Shown: piece by piece, positions 39,701-51,784 of the stretch
Numbering within the stretch: the first letter of the stretch is position 1
Layout: every line of letters begins with the position of its first letter
Assembly: GCA_009741485.1 (NCBI GenBank)
Contig: CM019219.1
Span: 31,901,280-31,965,279, forward strand
Reading direction: 5' to 3'
DNA from: Malurus cyaneus samueli
Taxonomy: Eukaryota > Chordata > Aves > Passeriformes > Maluridae
DNA length: 64,000 nt
Program-made: the position numbers and the translations under genes
The notes under the pieces: model-generated
The model's database searches: none
What the model saw: the letters and a program-made list of their open reading frames with translations, nothing else
What the model was told of the DNA's origin: nothing

Positions 39701-42700
39701 CTTCCTCATCCCACACTAACTCCTCGCTGTTTGTGTTCTCTGTTTCTCCTTCTGCTTTCCTCCCACAGAAGGTAAGCTCGTCCATCGTACTGGCATCACC
39801 TTGGGGACCAGAACCCACCCCAAGGTCCGCACTGAGCTTCATGGTGGGATCAGGATGGAGGTCTCCAGCCCTGTCCCACCAGCCCCAGCCTCGCTGACAC
39901 CCCTCAAAGATGTGGGGCAGCCCCGGGAGCCACCGTGATCTGATCTGATCTGATCTGGCTGAGTGAGCTCTCCCTGCTCCCGGCTCTCTGTTTTTAATTC
40001 AGCAGCAACAATAACTGAATCACCCCAGGGCGCACAGCTCGCTCCCCAGCTTCCTCCCGGGATGTTGTCCCATTCAGCCTGGCTGCACCTGGCAGCCCGG
40101 GGCGCCCGAAAATAAATCCCCGGGAAGAGAAAGGCTCTTCCTCTCTCATTTCTGTGTTGCCCCGCAGCACTTGGATTGCAAACTCAATGAGAGCATTTCC
40201 TCTGCCTAATTGTGGCCAAGGTAGCCAGGTTCCCTTCAAGCATCTCCTGTGCCTTTTTCCAGGAGGGAGCTCAGGTCTCCTCCACGCCCAGCTTTGCCCT
40301 GGTTGAGTTAAACGCTCTCAACTCTGCCTTCTTTGTGCCCGTTGAGCTTTAAAGCAGATCCTGCCCGACCCCACTGATTTGAGCACGGATGAAATCGCTG
40401 TTTGTGAAAAGTTCAGCGGGAAAGGGTCACTCTTCAGCAGCCTGAGCTGCTCCGTGCCCTGCCATTTCGATGATAAAAACCAGAGGATGCTCCGCAAAAA
40501 ATACGCTGCTCGGGAGCTGCAGCAGCCTTGTGCTGTTTCTGCAGCCTCCAAGCATCCCTCCTTCTCCTCCTCCTCCTCTCCTGCAGGCAGGGATGTAAGC
40601 TCAGCTCCTGGCCTCAGACAGCTGCATCATTCCCACAGGGGATGGATGGCATGCTATCCACACCTCGGAGGGTGTTGGTGCTGTGTCAGGGTGGCTGTCG
40701 GGGCCGGGTGGGCAGGGGGCTGGCTCCTGTCCATGCCCTGAGCCCCATGCCCACCCCACAGGTGACCATCACGGTCCTGGATGAGAACGACAACAGCCCC
40801 GAGTTCGACATCACCTCCGACACGTCGGTCAGTGTGCCCGAGGACATCGCCGTGGGCAAGCGGGTGGCCCTGGTGCTGGCCCGAGACCCAGACGCTGGCA
40901 GCAACGGGCAGGTAGGGAGCGGGATGTTTGAACTGTGCTCTCAGGCACGTGTGATTCCTGTGGTTTTCCTGTGTGGGGCCAGGAGCTGGACTCAATGATC
41001 CTTCCAAGCAATCTTGGAGCTTCCTGTGGTGGTGTTTCACTGACACAGGAATACCCCTGCAAGAGCAAACTCTGGTCATTGGTGCCTGTAATTTTGGGAG
41101 AGTTTGTGCAGTGAGTACCAGCCCCAGCCAAGGCACGCAGCAGGAGAGGAAAAATATTGTCCTTGGGCCATCTGGGGCAAAGAGCTCTGTGGGACAAGTG
41201 TCAAAAGGAACTCGGCAATGTGAAAACCAGCTGTGGCCTCTCCCGCCATGGGGGCCGGCAGCGAAGTCATTGGCAGGCTGAGCAGGAAGCTCTCTGATAT
41301 TTGTTATTTTCATTACCCTGCAGACGGGCGTTAATGAGGTCCCATCTCCCTTAATAACAAAAATTGCTGGCAGCACAGGGGCTGTGGATGTGACCAAGGC
41401 TGGCCCAAGCTGTTTCTTGTGGGGTGGCTGCAATAGGACAGCACACCTTTCACAAGCTGAGACATCTCGAGAAGATGCCAGATTTATTTTTGTAGAGTCT
41501 CCCTTCTCTCCTCCTCCTCCTCAGCATCCCTCTGAGGAGTGTTTTTTGCCTGCCCTGTGATGTTTGCAGGTGACTTTCTCGCTGGCATCAGGGAATATCG
41601 GCCGGGCTTTTGAGATCCGTACCACCAACGACACCTACGGCGAGGTGTTTGTGGCACGGCCGCTGGACCGGGAGCTGCTGGACCGCTACACCCTACGGGT
41701 CAGCACCAAACCACCCCCCTCACCCACCCCTCGGGCTTCTGATTTGAGCACCAAGGCTGTTTTCTTGGAGCTGTCAGCTTCAAAATAGCTTATTTTTTTT
41801 GTCCCCTTGGAAATCCACCCCCATCCGCAGATCCAAGCGTCGGATGGCGGCGTTCCCCCGCGCAGGAAGGAGCACACCCTGCGAGTGAACGTCCTGGATG
41901 TCAATGACAACCCCCCTGTCATTGACAGCCCCTTCGGCTACAATGTGAGCGTCAGCGAGGTGAGCTCCCAGCTCCTCTCCTTCCATCCTGCCAGGGTGAG
42001 GGCTGGCCACAAGGCACGTGTGGACAGCAGAGCAAACATCACTTTGGGTCCTTTAAGCATTTGTGTCCCCTTGCAAACCTCATCTTCGGTCACTTGGTGC
42101 TTGGTGTCACCTCACAAACCTCCTTTAAGGATCGGTGACACTTGTCCATGCTCACTTTGGCTGATTCAAGGGTTGGTGACCCCTTGAAAGCCCTCACCAG
42201 TGATGTACTCTTCGTTTTGGGCGAGGAGAAAGCTCTTGGAGCAGCTAAAGCCTGCGAGGCTGCAGGGAGCAGGCGGATGGAGAAGTGGCTACACACCCGT
42301 GGAAATGCCACCAAAGTGACACAAGAGACGGCGCCGTGCGGAATAGGAATGGCTTTGAGGAAGCAGCTCAGCGAGGGCTAGATAATTAAGCAATAAAACA
42401 TAATCAGGCATGAGAAAAGACAACTTATTTCCTGACAGTTTAATTCCTGGACCGAGGCAGGGGGGGATTCTCAATTTGGTGATGAAAAATGAAATATGAG
42501 TAATAGCCAGTGCCACTTAGCTGTGAGGAACTGCTGCTCATGATTTATAGCTTAACATTAAGGATATTGCCCTGTTAGGGCTTTCTTATCTATTTAATAC
42601 ATGTTCAGAGCAGGTTGAAGAAGAGAATTTCTGTTTTGATTTCCCCCATAATGGGACTATCCAAAAATAATTAGCTGAGCTCCAGGTCCATTACACGGCC

Positions 42701-45700
42701 TTCACCTCTGCACACACTCTCTGGGTTTTATGCTCTCCCAGGCTGTGCCAGGCTAGATAAGACCTAACGTGCAGCTTTCTGCTGAGCTGCTGGGTGTTGA
42801 GGCAGTGAGTCTGGAGCCTTGAGCACCTCAGTGTCCTCTCTATTACCAGAATTATGTTATTAATTAGGTGTTTTGTGTGTGATGAGGCCAGTGGGGTTTA
42901 TGTCCCGTCTCTGCCGCTCACAGAACGTCGGCGGCGGCACGGCGGTGGCCCAGGTGCGCGCCACCGACCGCGACATCGGCCTCAACAGCGTCCTCTCCTA
43001 CTACATCACCGGGGGCAACGAGGACCTGACCTTCCGCATGGACCGCGTCACCGGCGAGATCGCCACCCGGCCCTCCCCGCCGGACCGCGAGCGACAGAGC
43101 TTCTACAGCCTCCAGGTCACCGTGGAGGACGAGGGCAACCCCTCGCTATCGGTGAGTGGCCACAACGGGCTTTTCGGGGACAGGGTGGGGCTGGGCAGCA
43201 CCGTGGGAGTGAGCTTGGTGTTGAGTCGACTGTGAAAGGGGAGCAGAGGCACAGGGGGTGATGTTTTGGTGGTTTGGGGTCCAGACTTGCTGGGCACAGG
43301 TTTGGTTCAGAGGCTCCTTGGATACCTGCAGGTCTTGTTTCCCATCTCCAAATGCCAAATTATGAGTATCCCTGTGGGGCAGAGTGCTGGCTGCTGCTGT
43401 CCTGCTCACAGGCTCTCCCGGTGCTCGCTCTGGAAGGGCTCCAGGTGTTTCCCACCCATCTCAGCACCGGGAATGGGTGGAGCGGCACCAGCTCAACCAC
43501 AATTCCATTCACCATGTGTGAATGAGGAGGGCTCTGGTGATTTTGACAAGGGTCTGGAGTGACGGGACAAGGGGGAATGGCTCCACATTGAGAAGGGGTT
43601 GATACGAGACACCACCAATCGTCCTGTGGTCCTGGGGAGGTGGCTGTCCTGCTTGGTTCATTATTTGTGCCTCTGAGGGTGACTCTGGCATGGCAGAGTG
43701 AAAAGAGAAGCTCCTCCTGTGGAGCATTTTCCAGCTCCGAGTCCCTTCTAACCCCATCTCTGTGGACAGGTGATGCAAAGACGTGTGACACGGGCTGACA
43801 CCCTGTGTGACACTGCCATCCTTCCTGTCCCCCACCTCCATCTGCTATCTCGCACCATCTCTCTGTTCTGCCAGCAGCCTGCAAAGCCTGCATTTTGATG
43901 AAACGGGTCACAGCAAAGCGTGGCTGTGATTCTCACTTCAGCCTTTGTGCTCTCAGCTCCTCCCTCCCAGTTTGTTCACACTCCAGCATCTGCATCACCA
44001 CCTTTTCCAGGAGTTGTGTTGTCCCTGAGGCTTATACCTGGGTAATTCTCTTCCCACAAAGCAAGAGAAGCTCCCAGCACGTGATGCCACCAGTTCTTCC
44101 TTGTCCCCATCCCTGCGGGAGCATCACTAGTCCCAGCAAGCTGAGGAATGCCCGGTGCTGAGCTGGCAAATCCCATTGCCATGGCGATGCCCTCTCCCCG
44201 TGGTGGTGCCAGCAGGGACAAGTGGCACAGCTCATCGCTCCACACTGCCCAGGCACTGTCCCAGCAGCCCTGCCTGTCCCCAGGCTCCGCTGTGTGCCCA
44301 CCGTGTCACGAGCACACGTCATGCCAGCAGCGCCTCTCTGAATCCCGGCCACACAAAGTGCCCACTGACCCAATTCCTGAGCACAGCAAAGAGCTCTGGC
44401 CCTTTTCAGAGCTTGGGGACACTCAGCTCTTGTGAAAGGCCGTCCGGCGTGTCGCTGGGTGCCCGCTGGCCTCACGTCTGCGTGGGGAAATGATGTCTGT
44501 CAGGGCCTCCTGCCTGCCAGAAACTTTCACAAGTGGGTCCAGGCTGGTGCAACAATGCACAAAAGGGGATGATTGTTTGTGGTTTGTACATCCATCCGTG
44601 GGCTTCGAGATTCAGGGTGGGAGAGACAGAGGAGACAGAGCTGAGAGAGTCCTCCCTTGGACGTGGTGATTTGGGATGCCCAGGACAGCAAAGGACCATG
44701 GAAGACTGGCCAAGAGGATTCTCTTTGGAGCTGGAAATGCGGGGACAAAAGGATAAAACGCTGATGATAACAGGAAAACATTTTCCCCAAAAGGCATTGC
44801 AGGAAAGAAAACCCTCACAAGCTGGTGAGCTGCAGCTGGAAGGGGTGTGGGAATTGCAGGAGTCACCTGGGAAGCCATTTCTTCTCTCTCCTGGAAGTCT
44901 TTCGTTTTCCTTCTGGCAGGAAAACTGATGCCACAGCAGTGCCTCTGACATCTTAGCTCTGCCTGCAGCACTGGGCATCCTGTAAAATGGGATTTCTGCT
45001 GCACAGAGAAAAAACCCATTTCCAACAAAGCTTCATTCTGTCGTCAAACAGTGTGTTCGTTAGGGAGCAGAGGGACTTGGAGAGGGTTTTGGAGCTGTTA
45101 AGACCCGCAGGCAGGCATACCCCTGGCGTGCCTTTCCAGCTGGATGTGCTGGGACAGGGAGCAGGAAGTGCTGGAGGCAGAGGGAGAGATTTCAGCAAAG
45201 GCGGGAGGGGGCTGAGCTGTGGGTGGCCACAAAGCTCCAGTCCCACACTCAGGAAGTCACATCCGTGGTGCACGGGGTGTGGGTGCTGCCTTCTCCTCCA
45301 TCCCTGAGCCACCTGGGAGCTTCTCCTGCTGAAGCCAATGCCAGGTTAATCCAATCCTGCAGCAACCCAGGGTGTCCCCAGCCCATTCCAGAGGCAAACG
45401 TGGTGTGGAAATTCGGGTGCTGCTGTGCCTGGGCATGCTGCCTGCTGCGGTACAGCTCAGCTCTGACACAGTTTTGCTATGACTGATGATGTCTGTGTTT
45501 GTCTCGTGGCGATTTCTTTACCCACTTTACAACAAAAAGAGAAACAAGAGAAAACAACAAACACACTCTGAGTAACAGTGTCTACCACAAGGTTTGATAT
45601 CATCGCCAGGGCTGAGTCACGCTGGAGCTGTGGTTTCTTTCGGATAAGTGATGCCAGGTGCTGTGCTCAGCACCCACGTCCCTCAGGGCATCACAGTGTC

Positions 45701-48700
45701 CTCTCACAGTGGCCCCAGCACGGGCCACACTGGCCCCAGGAGGGTCAGAGGAAGCCATCCATCCATAGCACTTCCCTGTATGCCCACCATGCCTCCACCT
45801 CTCTGTAGGAACTCTCAGCCACCTCACAGGAGCAAACTCCAACACCCTCCAGAGAAACTTCCCAATTGACAGACATTTAAAAAAAAAAATAACAAAAAAA
45901 AAACCCAAATGAAAACCATAAACATCCTTTTTTGCTTTTAATCAGCACTGATAATGAAACAAACAGAAAGAGAAATTGCCCTGATCCCAAGCCAAGGATA
46001 AAACTGCAGCAGAAATAAGGCTCATCCCAACATGTGTCCTGCTGAAAAGTATCAGCATCACAAGTCCACGGTCATCGCAAAAGGCTGGTACGGAAGGAGG
46101 GCTCTGGTGGCCGCAGGGAGCTTCTCCCCTTCCTGTTTTTGCAAAGAAAAAGGCAGCACAAGGTTGGCCAGTGATCCTGTTTTGTTCCACGCTGAATCTT
46201 TACCATCCACTCCCAGAGAGGATGTTCAGTCGAGGATCCAGAAACGCGTTGATGTTGCAGAGCTTAAACCCCGGCAATAAGTTAATCCTCAGGGAAGCCT
46301 GCAGGTGCAGGACACCCTTCCATCCTCACATCCTCAATTTCCAGCCAGTCTGTAAAATGTGAGCAGTACAGAGCTGCACGCTTCCCCATGGAAACAGGTA
46401 GTTAAAAATTGAAATCTGAGCAAGAGAGGTTCACTTCCAGTCCCAGGGCAGGGGCAGGATGGGGGACAAGGGCAGGGATCCTGCACACAGCTTCGTTCCT
46501 GAAGGTTTTGCTGCCCCTGGCCCTGCCATCCGCAGGGGTACCGGCTGGACGAGCGTGGCGTGGTCTGCACCATGTGGGTCCCTCTGGGGTCTTTAGGCTT
46601 TCAAGGAATTTGGTGAGTCAGGAACAGGATCTGGAAAAAGGCAGAGCAAGGATATCATCCCAGCTTGCAGCTGAAGGGATATCACTTCAGGAAGTGGCCA
46701 AACTCTGCTTTTGCATGGAAAACAGAGGGTTTAGGTGCTTCCCATCACCTGAGCCACTTGTGTCCCATACAATGCAAAGTTTGCCGTTGGTATTTCACCC
46801 CCACCTTCCCCTTCTCTTCCCACCCCTCCTGCAGCCCCCACAGGGGCTCAGGAGTGCCAGTCACTCACCCAGGGTCGGGAAGAAGCAGTCCCCAGGCCCG
46901 GGGGGGGACAGGGGCGTGTTGGGCTCTGACAGCAGATGCCGGCCGGACTCGGAGGGCAGCCGGCTGGCCACGTAGGAGAGCTGGGGCTGCGGCCGTGGCT
47001 CCACACTCGCTGTTGGCACCGCCTCGAACACGGGGTTTTCAATGCCCTGGGCGCTGCTGCGGGACAGGAGAGGCGTTGGCATTTTTATTTCAGGATAAAA
47101 TTCCATTTTTGCATCACCAGGGGACTGGCTGAGCATTGGGAACAGCCAGGCAGGGCAGGGAGCAGGTTCAGGTCATGGCAGCTCAGCTGAGAGGAAACAG
47201 GGAGCCCAGTGCAGGGAGAGGTTTGGCCAAAGTGGCTTCAGGCTCTCCTGGGGCGTGGGGAGATGCCCTTGACACGGGCAAAAAGGAAAGAGGCACTTCC
47301 CACTTGGAGAGGGGGAAGAGAAACAGCGATTTCCCAGAAAGAGAAAGGACTCAGGGCGTGTGTGACACCAGCAGCCCTTTCACTCTGCCGTGTGAGGATA
47401 TGGCTGGCTTCATGGGGAAGGAGGAGAGGACAAGACCCTTGCAGGGTGTGGGATGCAGGCAGAGAGGGCTGGGGGGAGCTGTGGGATTCCTTACCTGTCC
47501 ATCCTGACAAGTTCGTGGGCTCCTGCCAAAGGTAAAACATTTGGGATGAGCGGGGGCAGCAAAAGGGTCAGGCTCAGGCTCGGACCCACTGATAGTGCTT
47601 GTTCTGGTGTCTCATCCCCCTCTGCATTCCTGCCTCCCTCTCCCATTTCTTTAGCCCTCTGCTTTGCTCCCAAACCTCTGCAGCCCTGCCCTCTCCCACC
47701 TCGTTTTCCTCCCAGTCCAGCTTCCTCCCAGCTTGAGGCTGCAGGCTCCCAAGAAGGGGAAGACACACTCGTGCAGGCATGGGGTGAAGCGAGGTGCAGC
47801 TGCGGGGCTGCAGCCTGGCCCCGCTCATGCCCACCCTCCCAGGGCTCTGCAAACACCTCCTGGCACCTGGCTGCCCTCATTTGCCTGGGCAGCACCATGC
47901 CACATGTCCCCTCATCCCTTTCCCACAGCCTGCGTTACCAGGCTCCGCCGCATTCCTGCCTGGGCATTGCCCTGAGTTGGGGTGCTCGAGTTTTGGCCCA
48001 AACTCTGCCCAAGTACTGTGTGGAAATATTCCAAGCACCTGAGAAGCAACCCTCTCCCTGGATTTTGCCTTCCCTCTGGAATGCGACAGCATCCAGGTGA
48101 TGCTTTGCAGCAGGAGGTGGGAGCTGCAGCCCCTGTGGAAAGCGCAGTTCCTGTTCCTGGGGCTGGCACTGTGCCCGCTGCTGCTGCTGCACAAAACACT
48201 TCTCCAAAGGCTCCCTGGGAGCCACAGGGCTGCCCACAGGGCTGGGAGAGGGAAACCGCAGGGCCCTGCTTGCCCAAGGGCTGATGAAATGGCTCTGCCC
48301 GTTAAGGAGGTGCCCCTTTCCGCTCAATTATCGGAATCTCTGCGAGCCAGGCACGGGCAGGAGCCTCAGCACAGCCTGCTACTCCAGGGCTGGGCCAGCA
48401 CAGGGGAGGCCTGGCTCGCTGCAGTCTGTGGCCACAGACATGCCAGGGCTCTTTTTAAAGAGGAAGGGGAGAAAAAGGGCTAATAATGCTTTTTCAGTCC
48501 CTTGGAAGGCAAAGCTTCTATTTCAGGTGTGCGGTGGAGGGAGGGATGAGTAAATGAGATTGCTCTCACAGCGGATGAGCAGGTCAGTGGGGAGCATCTC
48601 TGCAGTTTCAGTGCCCCCAGCATGCTGCTGGTATCCCCTCCTACCCCACAGCCCTCATCAGCAGCCTCCAGGCATGCCTGGTCCTTCCCAGGAGAAACCT

Positions 48701-51700
48701 GGCAGGGACCTGTCCTTGGGCCACTTCACACCTGTGGGACCTGGAGCAGCCAAAGGCACTGATCCCAGTGGGGCACATCCCCTCCCCACAGCCCAGGAGG
48801 TGAGATGGGGTCCCAGCACTCACGTCTGCTGCTGACAGCCTGTCTCTGCTTGTAGATGAGGAGCAGGATGAGGGGCAGGCAGAGGATGCCCACGATGCAG
48901 GCGCCCGTGGCCAGCGCGGCTGCCGTGATATCTGCGACAGAGAAGGGCAAAGATGAACCCTCCCAGTCACCTTCCCTTTCCTGGGCTGCCCCAAGCCACA
49001 ATCACAGGATTGTCTAGGATGGAACAGACCTTTAAAATGATCCAGTCCAGCACAGGGAAGCCCCTCGCTGCCCCAGAGCTGACGTGGATGGCTCTCACAC
49101 ACAGGATTCCCACTGGGATGCTTTGCCAGCTCTGGAGATAAGCTCTGAGGCACCCCTTTAGAACATTGACCAAAGCCCTTCATTGCTGCAGGACGTCCCA
49201 ACGCCCTTGGTCTCCCAGGTATGAGGAGAGAAGCCCTGATAAAGGCTCCCAGCAACTCTGGAGTGCTGACTCCCAACCCACTGCCAGCCTCAAAGTGCTC
49301 AGGCTCTGCTAAGGAATGTGCCCCTGGGAAATGTCACCCACAGAGGCTCCCAGAAAGGCTGGCAGCCCACAGGCACTTCTGTGGCCATCAAGGCCCCTGT
49401 GGGATGGCTCATGGTGATGTTCAGTGCTGCCTAAATCAAGGGCAGGTTCAGCTCCTCTCCTGCGCATCCGAGGAAGCAGCTTCTTGCTCCGTGTGTCTTT
49501 GCTTCAGGAGGGGACATTTTTTCTTTTTCCTGACAGGGCAGGGGGGTCCCAGCACTTGAGACTGAAGGTGAGGGACAGGAAGCACAGCTTATGGAGAGCA
49601 GGAACTGTTTCCCTTGTCTGGGTATGCTGCAACATAATTTCAGCCAAATCTGCCCATTTATCAGCCAGCAAAGTGGGGCAGACAGAGCGACCCAGCAAGA
49701 AAGCAGCTGCACAGTGAAGTGTAGGCATCTCCACATCTAGACACAGCTCTGGGGGAGCCCCACATTGTCTGGGCACTCAGGCAAGATTTGGATTTCCCCT
49801 GCTCAACACAGGGGTGGCCCAGGCTCGGGGTGCAGTGAGAGGTTCCTGCAACTCTTGACCTTTGTGTCCCTTCCCATCTGCTGGTGGCAGCAGCCACCAA
49901 ATATGGTTTAGGAGGGGGCTCAGATGCTTTAGGACAGCAGGGTGGATGATCTCCATGGACTTTAGGACACTCATGTCCAGGTGATGGGGTAGAGAAGGCT
50001 CTCCTTGACCTGAGGATGTGCCTGTCAGACACTCTGTCAGAGCAGCGTTGGAAACCAGCCCCCCACACCTGTCTGTGAGGCTGCATGTAGACACTGGGGT
50101 GCTTGCAGCCATCCCCAGGGAGTCCATGGGGCCGGGATGGCAAGCAGCACATGAGAAGGAGGGGTTTTTCCCTTTACCTTTGCTGGTAGCAGTATGAAAT
50201 GTGCAGTTCTGAAGGCCTCCCTTGCCTGCAGAAGAGAACAGAAAAGCATGTTACCTCTCAGTGGATTCACTGGGTTCCCACAGAGTTCCCAGCCTGCTGG
50301 CTGTCCTTGCCTCTTCTCCCTGGACCATCATCCCAGAGCACCCCCAAAGCTGGGATGCTTTTTGGAGTTTAATCCTAGGAAGTGCACACGGAGATCCCTG
50401 CTGCAGGGCCCATCCCTGGCCGTGCAGCTTCTTTTATTCAGTCTAAAAGAAAAACTATCTTTTTTGCTGCAAATCAAGGCCAGGAGATGCCTTCCCTCCC
50501 TTGTGCCTCTGCCCCTGGGCTGCCGTCCCAAGGTTATCTGCGAGCCCTCACTCGGGTTTGCACCACCAGCCAGCTCCTTTTTTTAAGCTGAGGCTTCTTT
50601 TCCTCTCTGCCAGAAAAAGGTTGAGGAAGATCAGTGAAACTATGTACCATGGATTTTATTGCATTCCAACCTCTCGAGTTATACAGTTTGGGTTTTTTCA
50701 GCATCTACTGCTCTTTGGGAAGCCCCTACATCGGCACACACCACTTCCCCAGCCCCAGAGCTGCATCCCCCAGCACCCCTCGGCCCTGGCACGGATGCAG
50801 GGATACCAGGGGCTCCCTGGCCCCTCTCACCTCGCTGGATCTGCAGCTCCACGAAGCCGTGGGCCACCTGCGTGCTGTGGGGCTTGCCGTGCTCCCTCCG
50901 CAGCTCCACGGCGTAGCAGCAATAATTGCCGCTGTCCTGCAGGGTCAGGTTGGTCACCACGATGTGGAAGGCGCCGTGCCGGTCGGGGACGAACTCCACG
51001 CCGCGGTGGTGGCCGCTCGGCCGCTTTTGGGAGGCGTTTCCCGGCAGCTCGTGGTGCCTGCCCAGGTCGTGGTGCAGCTCCTTGTCGGTGACATTGCGGA
51101 TGTGCCGCTTGTCGGAGCAGCTCCGGTCGCCGCTGCTGCTGAAGTACCAAGTTTTGTAGAGCAGGTCGTGGCGCTCGGCCAGGGCGCCGCTGATCCGGCA
51201 GCTCAGGGTGACGTTCTGGCCCTCAGGGCACACGCACAGCGAGTACGGGGTGCTGATCAGGAAAGCTGCCGCCCCTCCTGCCGGGGAGAAGGCACCGGGT
51301 CACACCTCGGCTTGCCCTGAGCCAGCGGCAAAACTCCCCGAACAAGCGCAGCGAACCCACCACCGATGCTGGCACGGGTTGCCCAGAAAATCTGTGCCCG
51401 CCCCATCCCTGGGAAGGTTGGAGGCCAGCTCTAACAGCGCTCTGAGCAGCCTGGGATAGCACCGTGGCAGAGTGTTGGAATGGGATGCTCTTTAAGGTCC
51501 CTTCCCACTTAAATCGTTCCAGGATTCCGTAGCACATCCGAGCAGGGCTGGGAGCACAGCTTCACCCTAAAATTCAACTCTGGAGGTTTAAAACAGCTGA
51601 GCACCAGCAGCAGGGAGGCAGCGGCTGTTTGGGGCAGGCAGAGGTGTGGGGCAGAGCATGCGGAGGGTGGGAGGAGGAGCGAGGCAGCGGGGTTATGGCT

Positions 51701-51738
51701 CGTGAAGGAGGAAACGCGAGCGCTGCTGAGACAGTTGC

Positions 51739-51784
<46 letters not shown>

